From positions 33,641 through 67,324 of the forward strand of contig NZ_HE610999.1 in assembly GCF_000285555.1 (NCBI RefSeq): a DNA stretch of 33,684 nucleotides, read 5' to 3'. Within the stretch, counting starts at the first letter, position 1, and each line of letters begins with the position of its first letter. Below are positions 7,295 through 16,373 of this stretch, piece after piece. Both the position numbers and the translations under genes were made by a program. The stretch is from Kurthia massiliensis (GTDB lineage Bacteria > Bacillota > Bacilli > Bacillales_A > Planococcaceae). The notes under the pieces are model-generated. The model ran no database searches. It was given only the letters and a program-made list of their open reading frames with translations, and had not been told where the DNA came from.

Positions 7295-7452
7295 AGCGAA
7301 AAAATCGCTAAAAGCTACATTTTTTATAAAAAAATACAGTTTTTTTAGTTAATCATTTCTTTAAAAATAAATAATATATTAATTTTTAATTTAAAAGTTA
7401 AGAAAATAGGTGCGAATCCCCTAGGAAATTCATGATAGCTATATATTCGCAC
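7295..7452 (-). promoter_or_regulatory. Leader of CRISPR array 1
   Basis: An AT-rich 158-nt stretch between cas2 and the leader-proximal repeat. It holds an inverted repeat GGTGCGAAT (7409-7417) / ATTCGCAC (7445-7452) with 27 nt between arms, and 114 nt from the inner arm to the first repeat. Next to the repeat is a small AGCGA...TCGCT hairpin. The same layout occurs in the leader of array 2. The outer arm touches the cas2 stop codon. Expected roles are the array promoter and guidance of spacer integration; no clear -35/-10 pair is obvious. Confidence 0.8.
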
Positions 7453-7745
7453 TAAAAAATCAAAGGATCTTCTACATTAATACTTTGTTTCGTCCCTATA
7501 TGTTCTACTTTGGATTTGTATTGATTTCCTAATCTATAAAAACGAATACTATCTTCTGTCGGGTCTATTATATTAGCTATTTCTTTCTTCAAAATTATAA
7601 ATTGAGTTTGGTCTACGATACATTCAAATACAGAATTTTGGACACGTACACCTGAGTTACAACAAATTTTAGCCACTTGTCTTAAACGTTTTCTACCTGC
7701 CGACGTTTTTGTGCTTACATCATAAGTTACTAAGACTAACACCAT
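7452..7745 (-). CDS. cas2: CRISPR-associated endonuclease Cas2
   Basis: 97 residues, typical for Cas2. MVLVLVTYDVST gives the ferredoxin-like beta-1 strand with the conserved Asp at residue 9; VQNSVFECIVD is the usual interface strand. With Cas1 it forms the spacer-integration complex. The ATG at 7745 follows the cas1 stop by 4 nt, with GTAGGTG partly overlapping that stop; an earlier start inside cas1 is unlikely. Last gene of the cas operon. Its stop overlaps the leader inverted repeat. Confidence 0.95.
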   Translation of the reverse strand: MVLVLVTYDVSTKTSAGRKRLRQVAKICCNSGVRVQNSVFECIVDQTQFIILKKEIANIIDPTEDSIRFYRLGNQYKSKVEHIGTKQSINVEDPLIF

Positions 7746-7749
7746 ACAC

Positions 7750-8781
7750 CTACTTCCATAAAAAAGGTGCGTACTCCTCAACATCTCCTCTTAGATGTCT
7801 GGCTAATAATTGTGCTTGAGCATGAGGGACTAACCCCCAGTTTATTTTTTCTTTTAATCTTGGATGTGTTAACCCTTGCATTTTGCTTAATTGCCATTCT
7901 TTTAAAAATTTTTTTCTTCCATCATCAGCTAATAGAACGGCACCATTTTCTTTTTGTATGAAATCCTTTGATGTAATAATTTTTTTATTAATCAAAGTTA
8001 AAACGAATCTATCTGCAACAACACCTCGTAATTCTTCCATCATGTCTAATGCTAAGGATGCTCTTCCAGGTCTATCTCGATGTAAAAAACCCACGTAACT
8101 ATCTAAACCTACGCCTTCTAGAGCTGATTGTACATCATGTACTAATAGTGTATACGCAAATGATAATAATGCATTCACATAATCTAAAGGAGGTCTTCTT
8201 GAACGATGTAAAAAGAAGAAGTCATTTTTTTGTTGTAAAATTAATTCATCAAAAATGCTAAAATAATATCTTGCTGCTTGCCCTTCTAGACCACGTAATC
8301 GCTCTAAATCGCTTACTTCTAGTATTTCTTTCATTAATAATGTTAGATTGGAAGAAATTTTTTTGAATTTATCGACATTTAATCTCAAAGCATGGTCCCG
8401 AGTAGCACGCTCAATAATCCATTTTTGATTAGAAACTTTAGCAAATATCATATTCTTTGCAATCTGAGCAGAAAGACCTTCCTCTGCTGATATACTATAT
8501 TGCGTTTTTCTTAACACTACATTACCATGTGTTTCACCAGTTACACGTGCTAAAAATCTGCCATTTGGATTGAAGAAGCTTAATGCAATTTGATCTTTAG
8601 CACATCTATGCATTAATGCTGGACTTGCACCTTGCCTGCCAAACGTACAAATTCCCTCTATATTATGTAACGGTACTCTCCCCAATGTTTGTTCATCTTG
8701 TAATAACACAACATTATCTCCATTCAAGGATAAATAAACATTGTCTTGCGTCACATAAATTGTATTTAATAATTTTTTCAT
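7750..8781 (-). CDS. cas1: CRISPR-associated integrase Cas1 (type I-C)
   Basis: 343 residues, usual for I-C Cas1. Metal-binding positions are visible: Glu166 in GLEGQAARYYF, His234 in GFLHRDRPGR and acidic residues 249-250 in LALDMMEELRG. It catalyses insertion of new spacers at the leader end together with Cas2. The start MKKLLNTIYVTQDN at 8781 has GAGAGG upstream and lies just after the cas4 stop; a longer frame inside cas4 has no supporting signal. The frame is intact, so adaptation looks possible. Confidence 0.96.
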   Translation of the reverse strand: MKKLLNTIYVTQDNVYLSLNGDNVVLLQDEQTLGRVPLHNIEGICTFGRQGASPALMHRCAKDQIALSFFNPNGRFLARVTGETHGNVVLRKTQYSISAEEGLSAQIAKNMIFAKVSNQKWIIERATRDHALRLNVDKFKKISSNLTLLMKEILEVSDLERLRGLEGQAARYYFSIFDELILQQKNDFFFLHRSRRPPLDYVNALLSFAYTLLVHDVQSALEGVGLDSYVGFLHRDRPGRASLALDMMEELRGVVADRFVLTLINKKIITSKDFIQKENGAVLLADDGRKKFLKEWQLSKMQGLTHPRLKEKINWGLVPHAQAQLLARHLRGDVEEYAPFLWK

Positions 8782-8783
8782 AT

Positions 8784-9443
8784 TTATAAATACCTCTCTA
8801 AATAACGACGTACAGGTTCCTGACTTCCATTTAAAATCGGTAAGCAAATATTGTTTAAAGAACATGAATCACAATGTTTTCCTACTCTTACTTTAGGTGT
8901 GTACCGTCTTTCATAATATTGATGCATTTCATTAAAGACATTTTTCACTTTTTCTCTGATTTCCGAAGAAATTTCTATTTCTATTCTTTTTTTCACTTCA
9001 TTATAAAATATGTATGCCTTCGGAATATGACACATCAGCATTTCCTCTAAACACATACATTGAGCAGCAAGTTGTAAAATGTCTTCCTGACCTTTTTTAG
9101 GCTTTCCTCTTTTATATTCCACGGGATAAGGTTGATAAGTTCCTTCTTCTCCATACAAATTTATACCGTTTTTATCTTCAATAAACTCTACTACATCACA
9201 AATACCAGTTACTTTTAATGTATTTGATTTTACAGGTAATGCACGAACAATTAACTTACTCCCACGTTTCTCACGTAACATTGGTTGGTCTGCTCTTTCA
9301 TGTACAAACATTCCTTCTACAGTTTTTACATTTTCCGCCCACTGTTGTTCAATATGAATTAAAGCCCATTGTCTTCTACAAAACTGAAAATGCTGAATTC
9401 CTGATAGCATCAAGTATTCAGCTTCTTCATTAAATTCCTTCAT
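8784..9443 (-). CDS. cas4: CRISPR-associated exonuclease Cas4
   Basis: About 219 residues, RecB-like nuclease fold. Fe-S cluster cysteines are visible: one near the N-terminus (FQFCRRQW, about residue 22) and three near the end (HCDSCSLNNICLP). Nuclease motifs are GICDVVEF (Asp) and YPVEYKRGKPKKG (Glu and Lys). Cas4 trims prespacers and helps PAM selection for Cas1-Cas2. The ATG at 9443 overlaps the end of cas7 (VYEGI-stop), implying coupled translation; Met13 (MLSGIQHF) is an alternative start. Confidence 0.94.
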   Translation of the reverse strand: MKEFNEEAEYLMLSGIQHFQFCRRQWALIHIEQQWAENVKTVEGMFVHERADQPMLREKRGSKLIVRALPVKSNTLKVTGICDVVEFIEDKNGINLYGEEGTYQPYPVEYKRGKPKKGQEDILQLAAQCMCLEEMLMCHIPKAYIFYNEVKKRIEIEISSEIREKVKNVFNEMHQYYERRYTPKVRVGKHCDSCSLNNICLPILNGSQEPVRRYLERYL

Positions 9444-10278
9444 ATACCTGTACAGGTAAACCATCTAATTCTTCAATTGTATAAGTAAATGGCTCGTCTA
9501 TATTACTTTTTGGCTCAATTTTTAACGATCGATGGACTTTTGCAGAAGAATAATTTCCTAGTTTGCTTGCATGTTCCCACCAGAAAACCTTCCGTACTTC
9601 AATAGATCCTTCTGGACGAGCAGATGAAGCATCATTTTCGAATAAAGTTTGTAAAATTTCTTTTAGACGTTCTGCATCTTCATTTGTGAAACCAGTTTTT
9701 TCAGCTAGTTGTGTATTAATACTCCCTGAAAAACGATAAACACCACTTTCCACACGATGTTTCATACCCATTGTATCTGAACCTTTCTTCTCGCCTGGCT
9801 CAGAGTTTGTACTTTTAGTAATTTGAGTACTTACAATATTAATTGGTTCAATACTAATTGCTGGATGAATAGAGACTGGACCTCTAATACCTACTGATAC
9901 ACCAGCACCCTTTTTCTCCGCTTTAAATGCAAAAACTTGTCCAAAAGCTCGCACATCATACCACGCTTCACAAGCTGCTTTTGCAAATAAAACTTCATCT
10001 TTTGCTTTTTCAGCTTCTTTTAATGTTTCATTGGTGTTCGCTCTCTCACGTAAGCTTTTAAACCCATCTGTTGTATTATCGTTTGACTGTACAAAAATAT
10101 TTTCTAATAAATCTTGCGCACGATTACGAATTTTTCTTTTAATCGCTACATCTGAGACTTCTCCATAGCCATCAAAGTTTTGACGTGGACGATTACCGTT
10201 TAAAGGATCGCCGTTTGGGTTTGCATTTTTCACCGTAAAAATAACTGAAAAGTCGATTTTATGATCTAATACTGTCAT
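9430..10278 (-). CDS. cas7c: Type I-C Cascade backbone protein Cas7 (Csd2)
   Basis: 282 residues. The N-terminus KIDFSVIFTVKNANPNGDPL-NGNRPRQNFDGYGEVSDVAIKRKIRN is the signature of the Csd2/Csh2 group of Cas7. Several copies line the crRNA in the interference complex. GGAGG lies about 11 nt before the ATG, inside the end of cas8c; the two genes are only 6 nt apart. Intact. Confidence 0.96.
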   Translation of the reverse strand: MTVLDHKIDFSVIFTVKNANPNGDPLNGNRPRQNFDGYGEVSDVAIKRKIRNRAQDLLENIFVQSNDNTTDGFKSLRERANTNETLKEAEKAKDEVLFAKAACEAWYDVRAFGQVFAFKAEKKGAGVSVGIRGPVSIHPAISIEPINIVSTQITKSTNSEPGEKKGSDTMGMKHRVESGVYRFSGSINTQLAEKTGFTNEDAERLKEILQTLFENDASSARPEGSIEVRKVFWWEHASKLGNYSSAKVHRSLKIEPKSNIDEPFTYTIEELDGLPVQVYEGI

Positions 10279-10284
10279 GTCAAT

Positions 10285-12162
10285 TTATACCTCCGCTTGT
10301 TCTTTTTTCACATAAAAATGTTGACGTTGATTGTAAAAGCCTAACAAATAATCACCATTTAATGGCCTATTATTAAACGTACCTTCTTCAAATAAATCTG
10401 TAATCTCCCCAATAACTTTTAAATAATAATCAGAGTTATTGCCTAAACGTGTAATGTAAGGTTGTAAACTATTATGCAGTGTTGTCCATGTACGATAAGG
10501 TTGTGTGCTAAATGCATTCATATAACGTATAGCATTCGTTACGCGCGTTTCATCATTATTTGAAGAAAACATTGCTTTTTTCTCTAATTGATCCGCAACT
10601 GCCAATAATCTTCCAAATAAATAACTACGATCTTTATTTTGTTGATTTAAAGTCATATCTACATAAACTCCTTTCTCATTATTCTGTTTTTTCACTAAAG
10701 AACAAGCTACTTGTAGGATTTCTTCCCATTCAAAATCACTATATGCCACTGGATTGGAAGCTCTTTGTATAGCATTTCTTACAATATCATTTGGGATAGC
10801 ACGCCCATCTAAAATACAAGGTAATAGTCTTTCAATAGTTCCTTTGATCAATTTATCACTAGGACGTGGTGCAAAAGCTAATTTAGCAATGGTTTCTAAA
10901 GTTGGTGCGCCAATAAAGTGTTTACGCTTATTTTCAGTTACATCATAATAACTTTGTCGCCACTCTGCTTCCTCATGCCATTTTTTTAGTCTTTCAAAAT
11001 ATTCTTGTGCATTGAAAGATCTATAGTAAAGAACCGCTAAACGACCAGGTGTTGCAGCATCAAGTGTCATTACAAACACTTGATTATCTAAATCCAATGA
11101 GATATTTGATTGATAACCGGCAAGTAATTTTTGATATTCTTTTGCGATGGACTGTTCTGTATTTGCTTCTGTGTGAATTTTCTTTTTAAATCTCGGTTTT
11201 TTAATAGGTGTATCGATGTTTAAATGTTTGGTACCCCACGCTAAAAATACGCGTCCATCTATAATCTTCCCTTGTCTTTCAATAAGCCACTTTAATGCAT
11301 TATGTGCTTTTTGAGATACTACATAACTCACTGTGGCTACTTGACTAGCATCTGTAAATCTTCCTCTAAAAGTGAATCCTGACTGATCGTTAGATGAAAT
11401 TAATTTCGTCATATCACCGGAGTTTCTAATTTTCCCAGGGTGTTGAGTAGTAAAGGGTAAATATTCTCCCGTGATGTAACAAAGATCTTTTTCTTTTAAC
11501 TTTGTTTCATAATACATTTGATAGCTTTTAAAAACCTCTTGATTTGACCATAATGGTTCCACTACTTCACCTGGAATATGAATAGAAAATCTCACAAAAG
11601 CAGTTTTTTGTTCTCCTGTAATTTGTTTAAATATTTCAGGCTTTTCTTCCTTACTCGTCCATTTTTTTAACAATTTATTTTGTTCATCTACATAAAGAAT
11701 TTTTTTCTCTACTAAGTCATGAATTAATTGTTTCTTTTTCAAATAATTATAAATGGCTTGTACATAAGGATGGCTAAAATTAGATTCACACCAATTTTGC
11801 AATTGTTTAATATAAACGTCGAAACTGTCAGCAACATTTTCACTAGTGTAATCACTATAATCACCCGCAACAGAAATCAACTTATCATGTAACATATGAG
11901 GTTTTAGTCTCGCTGTCGTTCCAGAACGGCTACCTGAAGCTTCAGTAAAAGGAATAACCGTGTTTATTTTTGGAATAACATACGCATCATATAGTTCACC
12001 TTCTAGCGTAACAAGCACTTCAATATGTGCTGTTTGTGTAGTATGAGAAATTGGTAAAAGCATATGTTTAATTTCTTTATCTTTGACCACCTTTACTTCT
12101 TCTATACCTACACGTTGTAAGTTTGCATCATACGTTTCGCATAAAGCATTTAAGAAATTCAA
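10285..12162 (-). CDS. cas8c: Type I-C Cascade large subunit Cas8c (Csd1)
   Basis: About 625 residues, in the normal Csd1 size range. [17 protein letters not shown] at the N-terminus, [22 protein letters not shown] context ([15 protein letters not shown]), [16 protein letters not shown] and [11 protein letters not shown] are typical Csd1 segments. It recognises PAM and supports R-loop formation; in I-C an internal start can also give a small Cas11 subunit. The best start is TTG at 12162, whose last bases overlap the cas5 stop (TTGA), with AGAGGTGA 7 nt upstream. A longer frame reading back into cas5 is low-complexity basic sequence and rejected. Confidence 0.95.
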   Translation of the reverse strand: MNFLNALCETYDANLQRVGIEEVKVVKDKEIKHMLLPISHTTQTAHIEVLVTLEGELYDAYVIPKINTVIPFTEASGSRSGTTARLKPHMLHDKLISVAGDYSDYTSENVADSFDVYIKQLQNWCESNFSHPYVQAIYNYLKKKQLIHDLVEKKILYVDEQNKLLKKWTSKEEKPEIFKQITGEQKTAFVRFSIHIPGEVVEPLWSNQEVFKSYQMYYETKLKEKDLCYITGEYLPFTTQHPGKIRNSGDMTKLISSNDQSGFTFRGRFTDASQVATVSYVVSQKAHNALKWLIERQGKIIDGRVFLAWGTKHLNIDTPIKKPRFKKKIHTEANTEQSIAKEYQKLLAGYQSNISLDLDNQVFVMTLDAATPGRLAVLYYRSFNAQEYFERLKKWHEEAEWRQSYYDVTENKRKHFIGAPTLETIAKLAFAPRPSDKLIKGTIERLLPCILDGRAIPNDIVRNAIQRASNPVAYSDFEWEEILQVACSLVKKQNNEKGVYVDMTLNQQNKDRSYLFGRLLAVADQLEKKAMFSSNNDETRVTNAIRYMNAFSTQPYRTWTTLHNSLQPYITRLGNNSDYYLKVIGEITDLFEEGTFNNRPLNGDYLLGFYNQRQHFYVKKEQAEV

Positions 12163-12881
12163 GGACGTGTCACCTCTTTTTCTGTCTCTTCTACAGATTG
12201 CATATTTTCTCCGATGACAAATGATTTTGGTACAAATTCTCGAATATCTTTTACAAGCGTACATTCATCTGGACGAATAAATTTGATCACGCCATTGACC
12301 ATTTTTGGTTGCCACAATCTTAATTGCATCATATTATTCTCACTACGTTCATCTGGATAAGTAATTCCATGAACCATCGTTGAGAAATCTAACGTAACTT
12401 GATCATAAGCGCCTTCACCTTCACCAAATTCACAAGACTCTACATAACCCTGGCATTCACGTGTGCCGAGAAAAATATCTCTTCTACCGCCTGCCTTAAC
12501 ACAACGTTTCGCAATATTGTGGTGTTTATTTTCGTTAAAGTCTGCTGATAAATCTGGTCGTGCTTCATTAAATTCAAAATGAGCGCGCACTTGATAACAA
12601 GGTCTTCTTAAATACGTATAATTTGCTAAAGTATTTCCACCGCCATATTCGATGGGACGAATTCCTTTAGACTCCATTTGAATCGGGTTCATAATACGTA
12701 CCTCATCTATGAACCAAATAATACTAGGCTTCCAATAAATTGATTCAGTTATCCCTTTTAATGCCTCATAAGTTGGAATCTGCATCGTCATTTTTTCTCC
12801 ACCTAATTTCATTTGGGGGTCAGTAAATAATCCATACTCACCATAGACTACATATTCAATTCGGTTTCTCATAACTGTCAT
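12159..12881 (-). CDS. cas5c: Cas5 (Cas5d) pre-crRNA endonuclease, type I-C
   Basis: About 240 residues. [20 protein letters not shown] is the N-terminal RAMP strand, and [26 protein letters not shown] and [28 protein letters not shown] are characteristic Cas5d regions including the nuclease site residues (Tyr, His, Lys). Type I-C lacks Cas6, so Cas5d cleaves the repeat hairpin and leaves an 11-nt 5' handle. GGAGG precedes the ATG at 12881. First gene of the operon after the cas3 terminator, so a promoter is expected in 12882-12970. Confidence 0.95.
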   Translation of the reverse strand: MTVMRNRIEYVVYGEYGLFTDPQMKLGGEKMTMQIPTYEALKGITESIYWKPSIIWFIDEVRIMNPIQMESKGIRPIEYGGGNTLANYTYLRRPCYQVRAHFEFNEARPDLSADFNENKHHNIAKRCVKAGGRRDIFLGTRECQGYVESCEFGEGEGAYDQVTLDFSTMVHGITYPDERSENNMMQLRLWQPKMVNGVIKFIRPDECTLVKDIREFVPKSFVIGENMQSVEETEKEVTRP

Positions 12882-12973
12882 AAAACACCTCCTAATTAAC
12901 ATAAATTTTCCACTTTATTCCTTAAAAAGTAAATAACTCATTTTTGACTTTATTAGTACTTATTATGCAAAAA
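12882..12973 (-). promoter_or_regulatory. Probable promoter region of cas5-cas8c-cas7-cas4-cas1-cas2
   Basis: About 90 nt of AT-rich DNA between the cas3 terminator and the cas5 ribosome binding site. Position implies a promoter because the upstream hairpin should stop cas3 transcripts. No strong -35/-10 pair stands out by eye. Confidence 0.35.
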
Positions 12974-13012
12974 AAAAGAGCTGCTCATAAAATATTAAGA
13001 GCTGCTCTTTTG
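12970..13012 (-). terminator. Intrinsic terminator after cas3
   Basis: Read leftward: AAAAGAGCAGCTC, 12-nt loop, GAGCAGCTCTTTT, then a long T run. The stem has 13 positions with one central mismatch. It starts about 4 nt past the cas3 stop and separates cas3 from the other cas genes. Confidence 0.8.
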
Positions 13013-13015
13013 AAG

Positions 13016-15448
13016 TCAGAACATAAAATTATTATCTTTGATACTTTGTGCTTCAATATCTAAACCGAAAATATCGTTATATGCTAAATCTTTCAAAATG
13101 TATAACTTAATATTATTCTTGCTTCCGAACTGGACAGGTAAAATCAATTGCTCTTTCTCTAATTGTTTTACAGTATGTGTATAGACACTAATTGTATATT
13201 GTTGCGTTTGCTTCAAAAATTGTGTGAGATCGTTTATATATGCACTATCTGTTAGATCTGCAATTAAATCTGCACCTTTCCCATATGGTACAAGTATATC
13301 TGTTGTCTGTTGATCAATGACTTTAAATTGATTTCCTACAGTCTTGAAAGCAGCACACCCTATTACTTTTTCAGCTATCTTCGCATTTATAAATCTTTTC
13401 TTTAATAATAAATCATGTAAATTTCCTACACTAGTAGGGTAATCTAAGAAGCTATTAAACTTTTGATAAAACTTTTCAAAATAGTGTTTAATCGCTTTTT
13501 GACTAAGTGCATTGCTATCAAATAAAGTAGCATCGTTTTCTATATCTTTTAAAATATGCTGTGAAAATCGACTTCCCTCTAAAATAGTTTCTAGTTTTTC
13601 CAAGTTTTCTTCAGCATGATTAATTACATAAACATTTCCAACATCTTGTAATCCATGTCGATTACAGCGCCCCGCTGCTTGAGCTATTGAATCTAAGCCT
13701 GCAAACGACCTAACAACCGCCTCAAAACTAACGTCTACACCAGCTTCAATAAGCTGGGTACTAACGCATATTGTATGTACATTATTTTTTAGATTTTCCC
13801 TTACTTGTTTAATAATTTCTATACGATGCGCTGCACACATATTAGTGCTTAAATGATATAATTCTACGCCTAAATTTTTTTCTAATAACACTTCATACAA
13901 CTTTTTCGTTACAGTTTTCGTATTTAAAATAATTAACATACTGCTAGAAAATGTGTCTTCCACAAAATCAGCTAACTCATCTGTCGTCCAACCATTCTCT
14001 TTCACCATTGGTATAATTTCTGTCCGTTTAAATGCCTTTGTAATTTCCGGTAAATCTTTAATGATTTCTTGCTCTATATGTAAAGATTGGGTTACATAAT
14101 CTAAAGCTGGCTGGGTCGCTGTACATAAAATACTAGTTGTATTCATTGTTCTTTTCATAAATGATAAAGCGTTATTAAACATATTGATGCATTTTACTGG
14201 AATAGCTTGTACTTCATCGAAAATTACTATACTATTTTCCAAGTTATGCAATCTACGTGTATTCCTTGCCACTCCATCATAAAAAGTATTTAAAAATTGG
14301 ACCATTGTTGTAAAAATAATAGGTGCTTCCCAATTATCTTTCGCTATTTTCCATTTTATAAATTGCGGATCATAGACATTATCTTTTTCTTCGTCCTCAT
14401 TTAATTCAACTACATTAGAATGATGTTCTAAAACCGTATTTTCCGGTAAAAAGCTTTGTACTTCTCGTGCATTTTGTTCGATAATTGTAGTAAATGGAAC
14501 GACATATACGATGCGTTTCTTTTGATGTTTTTGGGCATGTTGGAAAGCAAAGCGTAAACTCGCCAATGTTTTACCGCCACCTGTAGGAATAGATAATGTG
14601 TAAATACCTGTTTTCTCTTTTCCGAATTCGTAGCACTCATTCGACATTTTTTTGCGTAGTTCCATAATATTATTTTTTTTAGCTGTTTTTTGTAATGTTT
14701 CTAAGTGATTGTCCAAATTTTTTTCAAACATTACCCAATCTACTTTCTCTATATCTTCCACCACATTTTCTTCAAAACATCTTGAATTTGTACGATCGGC
14801 ATCTAATACTGTACTAAAAAGAAATTTAGTCATAAAAGCCGTATAAGCTTCTAATTCATCTTCATCAGCTTCTTCATTACTTTCTTCATAAATGTTATCA
14901 ATTAGCTTATCTACACCTTTATAAAATTGCGTCACAGCAGCCGCTATATATTCTTGCATATATTTTTCATCATAAATTTCATTAAAAAAGTGGCTTTCAA
15001 TTTCTTTATAATCCGGAATCTCTTTTATCATTTTTAAATATAATTCAGATTGTTCATTAGGCGTAACAACATCTTTTAACTTTCCATGGTGTGAATAAAT
15101 AGCATTGGCCATACATTCTAAGACACGTTCTACATCTTCCTTGCTTTCATCAATTAGATCATAATTAATATTTTTAAATAAAAAATGGCCGCCTGCAAAA
15201 GCATGTGGGACACTCCCTCTTTTAACATTTTTTTCAGGTTGATATACTGCTTCTCTAATATAAACTTGAAAATCTTCACTATATTTTCCTAAATCATGTA
15301 AAACAGCAGTTAGTCCTGTTAATTTATCAAAGCCGATATCTTGCCCATATTGTTTACCTAACTGTTCAGCTCCTAATAAATGATTTTTTAAACTTTGCTC
15401 TCGAAATTCACCTTTCCCATCTTCCACAATCCTTGCAATATACATCAT
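13016..15448 (-). CDS. cas3: Cas3 HD-nuclease/helicase
   Basis: About 810 residues. The N-terminal HD nuclease has His23, the His51-Asp52 pair (LTAVLHDLGKYSEDF), HAFAGGHF and IYSHHGKL. The SF2 helicase has Walker A TGGGKT at about 289-294, DEVQ at about 411-414, CTATQPAL as motif III and QAAGRCNRHG as motif VI. It unwinds and shreds DNA recruited by Cascade. The start pair ATGATG (15448/15445) follows AGGAGG; the second ATG has the better spacing. Only about 40 nt separate it from the degenerate end repeat of array 2, so leader 2 may also drive cas3. A hairpin terminator follows. Confidence 0.96.
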   Translation of the reverse strand: MMYIARIVEDGKGEFREQSLKNHLLGAEQLGKQYGQDIGFDKLTGLTAVLHDLGKYSEDFQVYIREAVYQPEKNVKRGSVPHAFAGGHFLFKNINYDLIDESKEDVERVLECMANAIYSHHGKLKDVVTPNEQSELYLKMIKEIPDYKEIESHFFNEIYDEKYMQEYIAAAVTQFYKGVDKLIDNIYEESNEEADEDELEAYTAFMTKFLFSTVLDADRTNSRCFEENVVEDIEKVDWVMFEKNLDNHLETLQKTAKKNNIMELRKKMSNECYEFGKEKTGIYTLSIPTGGGKTLASLRFAFQHAQKHQKKRIVYVVPFTTIIEQNAREVQSFLPENTVLEHHSNVVELNEDEEKDNVYDPQFIKWKIAKDNWEAPIIFTTMVQFLNTFYDGVARNTRRLHNLENSIVIFDEVQAIPVKCINMFNNALSFMKRTMNTTSILCTATQPALDYVTQSLHIEQEIIKDLPEITKAFKRTEIIPMVKENGWTTDELADFVEDTFSSSMLIILNTKTVTKKLYEVLLEKNLGVELYHLSTNMCAAHRIEIIKQVRENLKNNVHTICVSTQLIEAGVDVSFEAVVRSFAGLDSIAQAAGRCNRHGLQDVGNVYVINHAEENLEKLETILEGSRFSQHILKDIENDATLFDSNALSQKAIKHYFEKFYQKFNSFLDYPTSVGNLHDLLLKKRFINAKIAEKVIGCAAFKTVGNQFKVIDQQTTDILVPYGKGADLIADLTDSAYINDLTQFLKQTQQYTISVYTHTVKQLEKEQLILPVQFGSKNNIKLYILKDLAYNDIFGLDIEAQSIKDNNFMF

Positions 15449-15487
15449 TTTTCCTCCTATTTTAGAATTCAAAACCTATTTTCAAGA

Positions 15488-16113
15488 TTAAAAAGAATCT
15501 CACTCATAAAGAGTGAGACCGATGACGAAAGATGTTTTGATGCTCGATATTTGATTTCAATCCACTCACTCATAAAGAGTGAGACAGATCATTAAAGAGA
15601 TGTATCAACAGTCTCTAACATTTCAATCCACTCACTCATAAAGAGTGAGACGTTGCATGTGAACTCGATGTCCAAAGACAAAAAATTTCAATCCACTCAC
15701 TCATAAAGAGTGAGACTTTCTTTTACGTCGTTATCTGAAATAACCCACGCAGATTTCAATCCACTCACTCATAAAGAGTGAGACTAGATGCGGACGAAGC
15801 AGAAGCACTCAACCCGATTATTTCAATCCACTCACTCATAAAGAGTGAGACGGACAACTTACGGAGGAGGTGCAACTAAATGGCGATTTCAATCCACTCA
15901 CTCATAAAGAGTGAGACGATGCTTAAAAAAGATATCGGCCCGATCACAACATTTCAATCCACTCACTCATAAAGAGTGAGACCATTGACACGCTTACTCC
16001 GTTTCATGAAAGCGATATTTCAATCCACTCACTCATAAAGAGTGAGACTATAAACAACGTTCATTTGATAAATATTTCGATATTTCAATCCACTCACTCA
16101 TAAAGAGTGAGAC
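15488..16113 (-). CRISPR. CRISPR array 2, type I-C, 9 spacers
   Basis: Nine full 32-nt repeats, starting at 15554, 15620, 15685, 15753, 15820, 15886, 15951, 16017 and 16082, plus a degenerate terminal repeat at about 15488-15519 that keeps only the hairpin half. The hairpin is CTCACTC-ATAAA-GAGTGAG; the ATTTCAATCCA flank is the same as in array 1. Spacers are 33-36 nt and all different. Transcription is leftward, toward cas3. Terminal repeat degeneration at the cas3 side fits the leader-distal end. Confidence 0.98.
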
Positions 16114-16272
16114 AGCGGAAAATCTCTTAAAAAGAGCTTTTTCCAAGTAAATATCTTATAATCAAAAGAAAATTTTTCTTTAAAAAGAAATTATTCCTCC
16201 AATTTTAACTATAAAATTATAAAAACAGGTGCGAATCTCCTTAGTAAATCGTGTTTGCCTCCTATTCGCACC
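16114..16272 (-). promoter_or_regulatory. Leader of CRISPR array 2
   Basis: AT-rich 159 nt. Inverted repeat GGTGCGAAT (16228-16236) / ATTCGCACC (16264-16272), arms 27 nt apart, inner arm 114 nt from the first repeat: the same numbers as leader 1. The repeat-proximal bases AGCGGAAAATC also resemble AGCGAAAAAATC of leader 1. Confidence 0.8.
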
Positions 16273-16373
16273 AACTGAATTATTCATAATAATAACATTT
16301 AATCTCTAAAATTTTCAATATTATCCCATTTTATATGTTTAAGTCCCAAAAAGTCTTTGCTTGTTTAATTATT

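Noticed and set aside
6426..16081. Self-targeting spacers matching genes in this window
   Set aside because: Reading the 22 spacers against the window by eye gave no second match outside the arrays; a computed search is needed for the rest of the genome.
15473..16272. A tracrRNA or class 2 component near array 2
   Set aside because: The locus is a complete type I-C system with Cas5d; no anti-repeat outside the arrays was seen.
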